Positions 32,260-44,109 of a stretch of DNA of 64,000 bases are shown here, in pieces. A model generated the notes under the pieces. The model was given only the letters and a program-made list of their open reading frames with translations. It did no database searches and had not been told where the DNA came from. The stretch spans positions 10,696,886-10,760,885 of the forward strand of contig CAJQUN010000015.1 in assembly GCA_907163345.1 (NCBI GenBank), read 5' to 3'. A program made the translations under genes and the position numbers. The DNA is from Haberlea rhodopensis (Eukaryota; Streptophyta; Magnoliopsida; Lamiales; Gesneriaceae). Position 1 is the stretch's first letter. Each line of letters opens with the position of its first letter.

Positions 32260-33819
32260 TGACCGCTTTATTTTTAAACAATTATTTTTCAAAGATTTGT
32301 GTGAAGCGATTCTACCGCAAGTGCACGGTGTCAAGTTTTAGTATAGTGAAAATTAAGTAAGGGTTGTCGAATCCACAGGGACTAACGTATAAGTACCAAA
32401 TAAGATCAATCAAATTATATTTAGCCTACGATTAAAGGAGTTTGATTAACTAACTAAACTAAACTAAAGAATAAAGATTTAAACTAGAAACAATGAAAAG
32501 AATGGTTCCGGAAATGCGAAGGTAAGTTACTCGAGAAAATTATCAAGCTCGTCGTTCAATTATATTATCTCTACTGATTCAACGGAATTCTCAAATTATC
32601 ACTCAATTGATTTTAAAGGTGAAAGGTTTTCACTATTATTCGATACACTCTCTCGAGCTGTAACGAAACTAACAATAAATTAGAACAAGTCACTCTCGTG
32701 CACCTATTTACTAATTCAAAGTTGCTTAAATTATCAAAACCTATTAACTCTAAATCTTTCGATTTTAAGTTCTCACGTATGCGATATCATCTCTCGATCT
32801 CAATCGTGACATACATCATAAATTAATGGAGCGTGTTACAACGTTATCTCTCGATCTCGGTTTTAACTCTCAAATTCAATCAAAGCTAGCTAGACTTTGA
32901 TCTACACAAGCAATTAATCTATGAACAATAAATATCAATGCGCTCCAATACCAATGAATCAATAAATCAAACACAACGAACTAAAACTTCAATAATATAA
33001 ACCAAATTCAATTCAAATCAAATACAGATGAGTTTTCTTGTCTCTCGACCTCAAAAACAACAAATGAAAATGAAAATCAAATAAATGAGAGTTCAGAAAT
33101 ACGATAAACGATGGATGAATCCGTGCGTTGCACCGTGATTTCTTCTCTTGTTCCATCCTTGCACTCCGGAAGAGATTGGCTCGACTTTGGACGAAGAACG
33201 GAGATTGGATCTCCTTGGCGGCGTTGGGCGGCGGCTCCTTGACCTAGAAAATCTCTGATATTCTCTGTAAAATTCGTCTCAAAATTCGTCTTTTAATTCT
33301 GTGGAAGAGATCCCCTAAAAAGCCCTCCAAAATCTCGATAAAAAAGGAAAATAAAATCTTCAGATTTCGCGTCTCGATCGATCGAGAAGTTCACCGATTG
33401 ATCGGTGCACTGTTCACGCCAGCTTTTGGAACTTACTGCCTCGCTCGATCGATCGACATTTTCCACCGATCGATCGAGAATTTGAAAATTTCAGCTCCGA
33501 GGTTACTGTCTCGCTCGATCGATCGATAATTTCACCGATCGATCGAGCCTTCGAAAAATCAGACTCTTGCTTCTGGCTGGCTCGATCGATCGAGAATAAA
33601 TCTCGATCGATCGAGATCTGAAGAAACCATCTTCAATATTTTCATCATCTTTTATGCCTCGATTTCGCCCGTTATCTTCTCATTAGCTCATTTCTTCCAC
33701 TTCCGATCAAATTTCCTGAAACAAATGAATAAACACCAAAAAGCATAATATCATCCAGGAAAAAGTACGGAAAATGGGAAGAAATTACAGTTAAAATCAC
33801 TCAAAATCTAAGCCTATCA
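32260..33819 (-). repeat. C 5' LTR (complete)
   Basis: 1560 bp, TGACCGC...CTATCA on the plus strand. Near-identical to 25840-27391; contains the second palindrome cluster (33370-33617). Confidence 0.92.
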
Positions 33820-34093
33820 GAACCATAATTTCATATGTTATTTATGAGTTGTGGTTGTATTTATGATTTATGCATTTATGTTTGCATTCATATTATGTTG
33901 TATACGATGTTATTATGTGGTAAGATGCCACGGGGTAAGATGCCCATATGGTAAGAGGCCATACGATATTATTATGTGGTAAGATGCCACGGGGTAAGAT
34001 GCCCATATGGTAAGAGGCCATACGATATTATTATGTGGTAAGATGCCACGGGGTAAGATGCCCATATGGTAAGAGGCCATACGATATTATTAT
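33820..34093 (+). repeat. 274-bp direct duplication flanking C (right copy)
   Basis: Matches 25570-25843 with one mismatch seen (TGATTTATG here, TGATATATG there). It includes ~90 bp of unique A2 sequence plus three micro-hairpin units, so it is not simply array slippage. Confidence 0.92.
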
Positions 34094-35713
34094 GTGGTAA
34101 GATGCCATAAGACGTTATGATGCTATGATGTTAATCAATTACATTAAGATATAATGATTACGTGCATGAATATTTGAAACAAGGACAACAAAAGTGGGTT
34201 AATGTGTTTAACCAGGAGGTATACTTAATTAAGATTCATGCATTTCTTTATTTATGTACATTTTCTATGATGATTGGCGATGGTTTATACCGCCGGACAC
34301 GGATGATAGCGGTAATGTATTCCGCTGTGTCGATGACGATGATTCATTTCTTTATGATGACACGGATGATAGCGATGGTTCAATCCGCTGTGTCAATGAT
34401 GATGATTCATTCTTCTATGAGGATTGGCGATGATTCGTGCCACCGGATATGTTGATAGCGATGCCTCTTTCCGCTATTATGTGGACGATGATTCATGCTC
34501 AGGTGTATAGCGAGGTTTCATGCCACTTATTATATGACGAGGTATCATGCCGTCGATTCTATAGCGATGGATTGTGCCGCTATGTACTCAGCACATGATT
34601 TTGCCGCCTTCGAGCGATGGGTGCTGATTACGCACTATTATCAAGTGACGGAGACAGGTATGCTGCTATCTTGTTAGCGATGAGGTATGGGATATTGCTA
34701 TTCTATTTAGCATTATTATAGCTGGCATGCGTTGATATGCATGTTTTATTATGACCATGTTACTAGCATGATGATGGATGACATACGTTGATGTACATGG
34801 ACCGTCACGAGTTGACTATGTTGTTAGATGTCATTGTTGACATGTATCGTCACTGGTTGACGATGCCTTAGATGCCATGAGTGGGCATGTATCGTCACGG
34901 GATGACGATGACGATGGTGTAGGAGATGTCTTATTAGACATGCATCATCGTTACGATGAACAATGCGTTGAGTATACGTATTCAGTTGTATGCCTTGGGT
35001 GCCAGTGCCGAGCACAAGGTGGTGTCTACGTCACCGGTCGACGTAACCCTTATACCGAGCGGGTTGCTCGATAAATGGATGGACGCGCTGTACATGTGAT
35101 TGTACCGCAGCAATTGTTTGAGGTGATCATATTACGAGTGGTGATACCCTTGAGGTATGCTCGTTGGAATGACTCTTTGGCCATGTAAATTGATGACAGG
35201 AGTAATCGTGGAGGAAATTACTCGCTTTCTGTCGATATGACATGTGGTAGACATGGTCACACCACCCTTGAGGGTGTAGAATGGGTCCTAAAAGATTAGG
35301 ATCAGGTTACGTTAAGAACATAGGGACACCGGAGTGTCCAGTGTGTATCGGCATTAGAGGAACGTTGGGTACAGACCCACTACTCTATTGATTTTTTCTT
35401 CCCACGGTATGGTGTGCCGTACGGAAACGTCCGTCTTGTTGGTAGGTTTGAGGTAAACCTAAAGAGGCAGAGACTAGTTTGTCTGCCGCGTGTGTGCATC
35501 ACCATGAGGGGCTTGCTAGAGCCGTTATACTGCTCGTTGGAACCAAGTTTGGCAAATCGTAAGGTGATACGATGTGGATTGTGGTGGACTCTAGTAGTCA
35601 CCACGTCATTGAGGTTGAGGTTGTGTATGCCTCACTGAAACGTGTATACGTTTATGTTTAATCTTGGTGAGACTTGTCTGGGACAGCTCATGATGTTGAA
35701 GTACCAACAAGAG
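33820..35713 (+). other. A2 internal DNA, piece 2 (string of short hairpins)
   Basis: No supported coding sequence. From about 34268 on, perfect 5-7 bp stems with 2-10 nt loops occur about every 20-40 bases. Examples: 34828-34843, 34848-34862, 34872-34888, 34893-34907, 34926-34941, 34945-34959, 35144-35158, 35200-35223, 35286-35301, 35324-35339, 35421-35434, 35443-35461. Ends with the B2 target site AAGAG (35709-35713). Confidence 0.8.
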
Positions 35714-36615
35714 TGTAATACCTCCGAAATGTGATATGATTATGTACTACGATGATGAATTATGATGTGTTTAAGGGTTGTGGTATATTTAATTTGGGGT
35801 ATAATATTTATGAGATGATGTTATGATTTAGGGGGCATGTTGGGTGTTTTAAAGGATGTATTAATTAAATGAAGTTAGAAAATATCGAGTGAGGATATTT
35901 TAATACATCGTACTAAATACCGGGACACAATTAAACACCACATGACCACCCCAACCCACACCACCCCCTTCTCGGCCACCTCACCCCCCCAACTAGGCCA
36001 ACCCATCCCCCACTTGCACAACCCATGCCTTCTTCTCCCCTCACCACTCCACCTCCAATCACTTGCTCCCCTTCTTCTTTCCCCATCAAAAACGTCCAGG
36101 CAAGCTGCTAAGAGAGGGAAAAAGGCTGGTAAGAAGGTGTCCAAATCCTTACAAAAAAGGGGAGCAAAAAGAGAAGGGTAAGGGGTTACCCTGTTTTCTG
36201 GGTTTGTGTTTGAGCTTGGATTTGGTGGGTTGTTTTTAACGCATGCTAAGTGTAGGTTTGGGTGAAACCTTGGTATGAATACTTACATGGTAGTTTTGTG
36301 TAACTACTAGCATGTTTGTTTGAGCATGTTACATGTTTTATGTGGTAGATTTCTAGTTATGAATCTATGTGCTCAAAAATCTGGACTAAGAAGAACATAC
36401 TCTGTTTTCGGTATAGGTTGGTTGAGGATGAAGATTATGATGATGTTATGATGCATGTTAGCTTAGGTTTTGTTAAACCTTCGATTTAAATACATGCATG
36501 GTAGTTTTATAAAGCTTGTAACATTTTTGTTCAGGCATGTTTTACACCTTATGAAGTAGAAATGATGGTATGAAATGAGGTGCTCAAAAATCTGGGGAAG
36601 TCCCGATTTTTTCAG

Positions 36616-36845
36616 AGCTCTCGATCGATCGAGATTTTGGTCCCGATCGATCGAGCGAGACAGAATGGTTAAAGCATGTTTTGATTTCAGGTGCCGATCG
36701 ATCGAAAGATTTCTCGATCGATCGGAGAAGCTCCTCGATCGATCGGTAAAATGTTTCGATCGATCGATCGAGGCAGAATGCTTGGGCACTATTTGTGCAC
36801 AGTTTCTCGATCGATCGAGACCTTGGGGCCGATCGATCGAGAGAG
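36616..36845. repeat. TCGATCGATCGA palindrome cluster (B2 5' LTR)
   Basis: Eight CGATCGATCG cores in 230 bp; the 3' LTR copy is at 42722-42950. Confidence 0.9.
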
Positions 36846-37194
36846 ACAGAAAGTTGAAATATAAGATGATGTTTTATTTTGTTAAGTTTATGATGTGAGA
36901 TGGTATTGAGGCATCTAATATGGTATTGTGTGGTCTTGTAGAACCATCCCAGGTACCGGCACCATCAAGGAGATAAAGTCTGTTGGCTCCTCCTCCTTTT
37001 GAAAAGGTACGTAAGAGACGTACGGGCATCGGACGGTAAAACACATCTCTACACTATGACTATGCATTTATCGCATGAATATATACGATGTTCATATGAG
37101 GATGTTTATACGATATTTATACGATGATGTTTATACGATGTTTATATGATGATGTTTATACGATGTTTATATAATGATGTGATGCGATGATTAT

Positions 37195-37470
37195 GATGTG
37201 GTAAGATGACACGGGGTAAGATGCCCCACATGGTAAGAGGCCATGCGATGTTTATAATGTGGTAAGATGCCACGGGGTAAGATGCCCATATGGTAAGATA
37301 CCATACAATGTTATTATGTGGTAAGATGCCACGGGGTAAGATGCCCATATGGTAAGAGGCCATACGATGTTATTTGTGATAAGATGCCACGGGGTAAGAT
37401 GCCCCACATGGTAAGAGGCCATGCGATGTTTATAATGTGGTAAGATGCCACAGGGTAAGATGCCCATATG
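37195..37470 (+). repeat. GGTAAGATGCC micro-hairpin array (B2 5' LTR)
   Basis: Units include GGGG-TAAGATG-CCCC (37213-37227), CATGG-TAAGAGG-CCATG (37229-37245) and TATGG-TAAGATA-CCATA (37289-37305). The 3' LTR copy (43285-43545) lacks about one sub-unit. Confidence 0.88.
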
Positions 37471-37896
37471 CATGATTATGAATCAGGGACAACAATAAGA
37501 AGTTAATGAATGACCAGCATATTTAATTAACCAATATTTCATGCATTTACTATGATGTTTTTATGATGTTAAGGAAGATTATATATGCTCATGATGTGTT
37601 GTCCCTGTAGGTACACTTTTGGACTAAAGGACTAAGGGTCGGGTTGAGGCTGTGAGCTACGAGGAACACAGGGATGTATAGGATGCAATTCATGATTAGT
37701 ATCTACTCTAGGAGTAGTGTAAATCAAAATGTCATTCTTTTTGGAACGTAATGAATTATTTTTTTGAAGTTTTGTATTTTGGCTTGTAATCCAGTTAGCT
37801 CGTGTAACAACCGGAACCTTACGACTTTATTTAATGCATGATTAGTCCTTCCTATGTTCTAATTAACACTGTTAAGGTAGGAAGACCCTACATTAG

Positions 37897-37908
37897 TGGT
37901 ATCAGAGC
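37897..37908 (+). other. B2 primer binding site (iMet-type)
   Basis: TGGTATCAGAGC four bases after the LTR end at 37892. Confidence 0.92.
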
Positions 37909-38096
37909 AGTGGTTAGATAACTCGGGAATGAGTGAAGGGTAGCCTTAGCAATAAGTTAGCTAGGTGCTTACTTTTGAACATGTTTATATGTATGTTGCA
38001 TATGAAGAAGAAGATGTTGTGCTAACATGTTTAATTATCTAACGATGTACTTTATAAACTGCTTTTGGGTATTGTTGTTAACCTTTGTGTTGCAGC

Positions 38097-39827
38097 ATGG
38101 CAGCGAATATAGAAGTGGGTGACGCCATTAGTGTGAATGCAAGTGCTGGGCGTACGAATCCACTGCCACCACCAGCCTTGGGCGAAGAACCCTCTGAACA
38201 ATAGTTGCTACCTGGGGAGTTGAGCTTGGCTCAATTTATGACGTACCGACCCCCGATGTTCGAAGGAACTGAGTCAGGGGAAAAAGCTGAGGAATGGTTG
38301 GAGAGGATTGAACAGATATTTGTGGCAGCGCCTTGTGCAAAGACGGCATGGATCAGGTTAGTAGAATTTCAGCTGGCCAAGAAGGCACTGATGTGGTGGA
38401 AGACCACAGTGATTGAGCAAGAGGCTCAGGGTCAGGAGATTAATTGGAAACTATTCAGGACTAGGTTTCTGACTCGCTATTTCTCAACTGCTGCGAGACA
38501 GGCTAAAGAGGATGAGTTTACCAACTTGAGACAAGGTACTATGCCTGTATCCGATTATGCTCTTCATTACTGTTCCTTACTCCGGTATGTACCTCATGTG
38601 GCTGCGAGTACCCAAGCTAAGATGAGGAATTTCATGAAAGGCTTGAGGCCTGAGCTATATGACAGGGTCGTCACTTATGGCCCTGCATGTTTTGACGACG
38701 CGCTTTCACGAGCCGAGCTAGCCGAACTGGGAGTTGGCGCATATCCTGATGCAGTGCCACCTCCAGCACCCCCTAAGAAATCTACTTCTGACAATTTGAG
38801 GCCGAGGGGTGATCAATTCAAACCAAGGGGGAACACAACGACTTCGAGGTTCAGTGGCAAGATGCCTGAGAATCGTTGGAAAGGGAACCGTAGGAATGAT
38901 GCTCCATCTGGGAGAGGACAGTCTCAGGGAGATAGATCTGGAAGAGTTCAGTGCACTCTTTGTGGGCAACCACATTTGGCAAAAGACTGCGTAGGATGCT
39001 ACGTCTGTGGCGACAGAGGCCACTTTGCTCGGCAGTGTCCCAACAGGGGAAGACAACAGAACTCTACGGGGAGGCCTGCGGACGGAGCGGCACAGCACAG
39101 ACCACCTTTTGCACCGAGGCAGTATGGAGGTCAGCCCACGGGGCCACCTCAGGGACAGGTGTATGCCTTGACGAGGGAGCAGGCTACAGCGGCTCCGGAG
39201 GAGGTTATAGCGGGTATGTGTCTTTTATTTACGCACCCTGCTTTTATATTGATAGACACAGGTGCGTCACACTCTTTTGTGTCGACAAGTTTTGTTGAAA
39301 GGCACCACATATGCACTTCTCCGTCGCCCATGCCTCTTATGGTCTCGACCCCCGCGGGAAGAAGTTTGACTACGGATCAGATTGTCTATGATGGCCTCAT
39401 TTATTTTGAGGATAATGAGTTAAGGTCAGATTTGATTGTGCTGGGAATGTCAGACTTCGATTGCATTGTGGGCATCGATGTTCTGAACAAGTATCAGGCA
39501 GTGGTGGACTGCAGACAAAGGACTGTCCGGTTCAGATCTGATTTAGGAGTCCAGTGGACATTCTATGGGGATGGTTCCCGTCCAAAGATTCCGTTGATAT
39601 CTGCTGTCAAGATGGCACAGTTATTGGAACGAGGTCATACAGGATATCTTATCTATGCTGTTGATATGACGGAAAAGAGGAAAGAGTTAAAGGTTGAGGA
39701 TGTGCCCGTAGTGACAGAGTTTGCTGATGTCTTTCCGGAGGAAATTCCCGGATTCCCACCGACGAGAGAGGTCGAGTTTGGGATTGAGTTACTACCGGGG
39801 ACGTCTGCCATTTCTCGTGCCCCGTAA
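38097..39827 (+). pseudogene. gag: B2 gag and protease
   Basis: ATG at 38097 (MAANIEVGDAISVNAS). TAG at 38202-38204 after 35 codons (C-to-T change of CAG judged from B1), then open to TAA at 39825-39827. It contains the gypsy gag core, zinc knuckle CYVCGDRGHFARQC (about 38998-39040) and protease ILIDTGASHSFVS (about 39248). The closing TAA replaces a Tyr codon (TAT in B1) at the protease-RT boundary. Confidence 0.93.
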
Positions 39828-40334
39828 AGGATGGCACCAGCGGAGCTAAGGGAGTTAAAGATTCAGTTGCAAGAGCTCCTTGATAAAGGCTACATACGCC
39901 CTAGCGTGTCGCCCTGGGGTGCGCCTGTCTTATTTGTTAAGAAGAAGGATGGATCGATGCGTCTATGCATTGACTATAGGCAACTGAATAAGGCCACAGT
40001 GAAGAACAAGTATCCACTTCCGAAGATCGATGACTTGTTTGATCAGTTGCAGGGCACGAGGCTCTACAGTAAGATCGATCTGAGGTCGGGGTACCATCAG
40101 ATTCGAGTAAGAGAAGATGATGTTCAGAAGACAGCTTTCAGGACTAGATATGGGCACTACGAATTCTTAGTCATGCCTTTTGGGGTGACAAATGCCCCAG
40201 TTGTTTTTATGAGTCTGATGAACAGGGTGTTCCAGTCATTTTTGGATCAGTTCGTCATAGTCTTCATTGACGATATACTCATCTACTCCCGGACTGAAGA
40301 AGAACACGCGGAGCACTTGAGGACAGTACTCTAG
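39828..40334 (+). pseudogene. pol: B2 reverse transcriptase, N-terminal part
   Basis: Contains SMRLCIDYRQLNK, SKIDLRSGYHQIRVRE and FIDDILIYSR, so both parts of the RT active site are present. Ends at TAG 40332-40334, a CAG-to-TAG change judged from B1. Confidence 0.92.
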
Positions 40335-41818
40335 ATCCTCAGGGATCATAAGCTATATGCAAAGCTCAGCAAGTGCGAGTTCTGGTTGAGCAGCGTAGTA
40401 TTCTTAGGCCATGTTATATCTAGCAGAGGGATATCTGTGGATCCCAGGAAGGTTGAGGCTGTGATGGAGTGGGCTGCACCCACTTCTGTACCTGAGATAC
40501 GGAGTTTTCTCGGTTTGGCAGGATATTATCGACGTTTCGTCGAGGGTTTTTCAAAGATCGCCAAACCCCTGACACAGCTGACGCAGAAGGGAGTCCCCTT
40601 CTTTTGGTCTGAGGCTTGTGAGGAAAGTTTCCAAGAACTGAAGCGACGTTTGACTACAGCGCCTGTGTTGGTAATTCCGTCTGAGAACAAGAGATTCGCC
40701 TTATATACGAATGCATCACTGCAGGGTTTGGGCTGTGTGTTGATGCAAGATAAGCATGTGGTGGCTTATGCATCGAGGCAGCTGAAGCCACACGAGGCTA
40801 GGTATCCAGTGCATGACTTGGAGCTGGCGGCTATCATATTTTCCTTAAAGATTTGGCGGCATTATCTTTATGGTACTTCATTTAACATCTTCACGGACCA
40901 TAAGAGCCTGAAGTTCTTATTCACTCTGGCAGAATTGAATATGAGGCAAAGAAGGTGGATGGATTTACTCAAGGACTATGACTGTGAGATTGAGTACCAT
41001 CCCGATAAAGCGAACTTAATAGCAGACGCCTTAAGTCGGAAGGTGAAGAGTACTGCTGAAGATACTATGTGCTTGTCGGCTTTGATGACTTCTTACTGCC
41101 ATCTGGGCTATGATTTCGATGTAGACACGTTGCCTGTGCGAGTGTCGACCTTATTGGCAGAGCCAGATATATTTGAGGCAATCAGGAAGGCCCAGAGGTC
41201 GGATGATGAGGTTCAGAGATGGACGTCGTTGGTACTTCAGGGTCAGCCATCTAAGTTCAGAGTGGCAGATGATAATTCTTTGAGACTGGGCAACCGATGG
41301 GTAGTCCCAGATACGCCAGAGTTACGTAGGGGAATATTGGAGCGAGCCCACAGTAGTCGGTTCAGTATCCACCCAGGAGGAAAGAAGATGTACAAAGACC
41401 TATGCGGTCAATTCTGGTGGAGACGCATGAAGCGTGAGGTGATCGCTTTTGTTAAAAGATGCTTGATCTGCCAGCAGGTAAAGGCAGAGAGGCAGATGCC
41501 TGGTGGTGAGCTGAAGAGCTTAGAGGTGCCTGAATGGAAGTGGGAGCATATATCTATGGACTTCGTGACCCACTTGCCAAGGACGGCCTCAGGATTTGAT
41601 GAGATCTGGGTGATCGTGGATAGGCTGACGAAGACGTCTCATTTCATCCCTTACAGTATGTCATATACATACTTGAAGATGGCCCAGATGTATATATGGG
41701 ATGTGGTCAGATTGCATGGTATTCCAGTCTCGATAGTGTCTGACAGGGACCCGAGGTTCACTTCACATTTCTGGGAGGTTCTCCAGACAGCTTTGGGCAC
41801 AGAGGTGAGACTGAGTAA
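40335..41818 (+). pseudogene. pol: B2 RT end, RNase H and truncated integrase
   Basis: Same frame after the stop. RT thumb and connection (FLGLAGYYRRFVEGFSKI), RNase H in which the first catalytic Asp is Asn (LYTNASLQG, DAS in B1), then integrase with HHCC (CLICQQVKAERQ) and core up to SDRDPRFTSHF. The catalytic Glu segment and all downstream parts are missing; after LGTEVRLS the frame runs into the LTR for about 17 codons (to 41870). Confidence 0.93.
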
Positions 41819-43968
41819 TGTAATACCCCCGAAATGTGATATGATTATGTACTACGATGATGACTTATGATGTGTTTAAGGGTTGTGGTATATTTAATTT
41901 GGGGGATAATATTTATGAGATGATGTTATGATTTAGGGGGCATGTTGGGTGTTTTAAAGGATGTATTAATTAAATGAAGTTAGAAAATATCGAGTGAGGA
42001 TATTTTAATACATCGTACTAAATACCGGGACACAATTAAACACCACATGACCACCCCAACCGTCACTACCCCCTTCTCGGCCACCTCACCCCCCCAACTA
42101 GGCCAACCCATCCCCCACTTGCACAACCCATGCCTTCTTCTCCCCTCACCACTCCACCTCCAATCACTTGCTCCCCTTCTTCTTTCCCCATCAAAAACTT
42201 CCAGGCAAGCTGCTAAGAGAGGGAAAAAGGCTGGTAAGAAGGTGTCCAAATCCTTACAAAAAAGAGGAGCAAAAAGAGAAGGGTAAGGGGTTACCCTGTT
42301 TTCTGGGTTTGTGTTTGAGCTTGGATTTGGTGGGTTGTTTTTAACGCATGCTAAGTGTAGGTTTGGGTGAAACCTTGGTATGAATACTTACATGGTAGTT
42401 TTGTGTAACTACTAGCATGTTTGTTTGAGCATGTTACATGTTTTATGTGGTAGATTTCTAGTTATGAATCTATGTGCTCAAAAATCTGGGCAAAGAAGAA
42501 CATACTCTGTTTTCGGTATAGGTTGGTTGAGGATGAAGATTATGATGATGTTATGATGCATGTTAGCTTAGGTTTTGTTAAACCTTCGATTTAAATACAT
42601 GCATGGTAGTTTTATAAAGCTTGTAACATTTTTGTTCAGGCATGTTTTATACCTTATGAAGTAGAAATGATGGTATGAAATGAGGTGCTCAAAAATCTGG
42701 GGAAGTCCCGATTTTTTCAGAGCTCTCGATCGATCGAGATTTTGGTCCCGATCGATCGAGCGACACAGAATGGTTAAAGCATGTTTTGATTTCAGGTGCC
42801 GATCGATCGAAAGATTTCTCGATCGATCGGAGAAGCTCCTCGATCGATCGGTAAAATGTTTCGATCGATCGATCGAGGCAGAATGCTTGGGCACTATTTG
42901 TACACAGTTTCTCGATCGATCGAGACCTTGGGGCCGATCGATCGAGAGAGACAGAAAGTTGAAATATAAGATGATGTTTTATTTTGTTAAGTTTATGATG
43001 TGAGATGGTATTGAGGCATCTAATATGGTATTGTGTGGTCTTGTAGAACCATCCCAGGTACCGGCACCATCAAGGAGATAAAGTCTGTTGACTCCTCCTC
43101 CTTTTGAAAAGGTACGTAAGAGACGTACGGGCATCGGACGGTAAAACACATCTCTACACTATGACTATGCATTTATCGCATGAATATATACGATGTTCAT
43201 ATGAGGATGTTTATACGATATTTATACGATGTTTATATGATGATGTTTATACGATGTTTATATAATGATGTGATGCGATGATTATGATGTGGTAAGATGC
43301 CCCACATGGTAAGAGGCCATGCGATGTTTATAATGTGGTAAGATGCCACGGAGTAAGATGCCCATATGGTAAGATACCATACAATGTTATTATGTGGTAA
43401 GATGCCACGGGGTAAGATGCCCATATGGTAAGAGGCCATACGATGTTATTTGTGGTAAGATGCCACGGGGTAAGATGCCCCACATGGTAAGAGGCCATGC
43501 GATGTTTATAATGTGGTAAGATGCCACAGGGTAAGATGCCCATATGCATGATTATGAATCAGGGACAACAATAAGAAGTTAATGAATAACCAGCATATTT
43601 AATTAACCAATATTTCATGCATTTACTATGATGTTTTTATGAAGTTAAGGAAGATTATATATGCTCATGATGTGTTGTCCCTGTAGGTACACTTTTGGAC
43701 TAAAGGACTAAAGGTCGGGTTGAGGCTGTGAGCTACGAGGAACACAGGGATGTATAGGATGCAAGTCATTATTAGTATCTACTCTAGGAGTAGTGTAAAT
43801 CTAAATGTCATTCTTTTTGGAACGTAATGAATTATTTTTTTGAAGTTTTGTATTTTGGCTTGTAATCCAGTTAGCTTGTGTAACAACTGGAACCTTACGA
43901 CATTATTTAATGCATGATTAGTCCTTCCTATATTCTAATTAACACTGTTAAGGTAGGAAGACCCTACA
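41819..43968 (+). repeat. B2 3' LTR
   Basis: 2150 bp, same termini as the 5' LTR; differs by a modest number of substitutions and a short deletion within the micro-hairpin array. Confidence 0.94.
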
Positions 43969-44109
43969 AAGAGAGTCATCAAGTCGTTGTTGACTCGATC
44001 TAGGGAATCCGTGTATTTGGGATGCAATGGGTGTTAGTATCCAGTTTTTCCGAACGGTGGTTCGAGACTAGTGGATCTCGAGTTCGATGGCTCTTCCCTT
44101 GTGAGGAAG
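43969..44109 (+). other. A2 internal DNA, piece 3
   Basis: 141 bases between the B2 right target duplication (AAGAG) and the D left one (GGAAG, 44105-44109). No coding sequence. Confidence 0.85.

Larger units (their letters stand above)
25840..33819 (-). mobile_element. Element C: Athila-like Ty3/gypsy element with gag and an extra ORF but no pol
   Basis: Minus-strand order: 5' LTR (33819-32260), primer site of the TGGCGCCGTTGCCGGGGA kind used by Athila-type elements, gag, non-coding spacer, extra ORF, non-coding region, polypurine tract TTTGGGGGAGT, 3' LTR (27391-25840). Protease, RT, RNase H and integrase are absent, so it must be non-autonomous. The LTRs differ by only a handful of substitutions over 1.55 kb, so the insertion is recent. 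It is flanked by a 274-bp direct duplication and lacks 8 terminal bases at its left end. Confidence 0.9.
35714..37892 (+). repeat. B2 5' LTR
   Basis: 2179 bp, TGTAATACC...GACCCTACA. Contains a palindrome cluster (36616-36845) and micro-hairpin array (37195-37470). Confidence 0.94.
35714..43968 (+). mobile_element. Element B2: Ty3/gypsy chromovirus with a 3' internal deletion, target duplication AAGAG
   Basis: LTRs 35714-37892 and 41819-43968, flanked by AAGAG (35709-35713 and 43969-43973). Internal order gag, protease, RT, RNase H, integrase as in B1. Integrase stops in mid-core and is fused to the 3' LTR, so the rest of integrase, the chromodomain and most of the polypurine side (about 850 bp by comparison with B1) are absent. 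LTR starts (TGTAATACC) differ from B1 while pol is closely similar, so it is a different subfamily. Confidence 0.94.
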
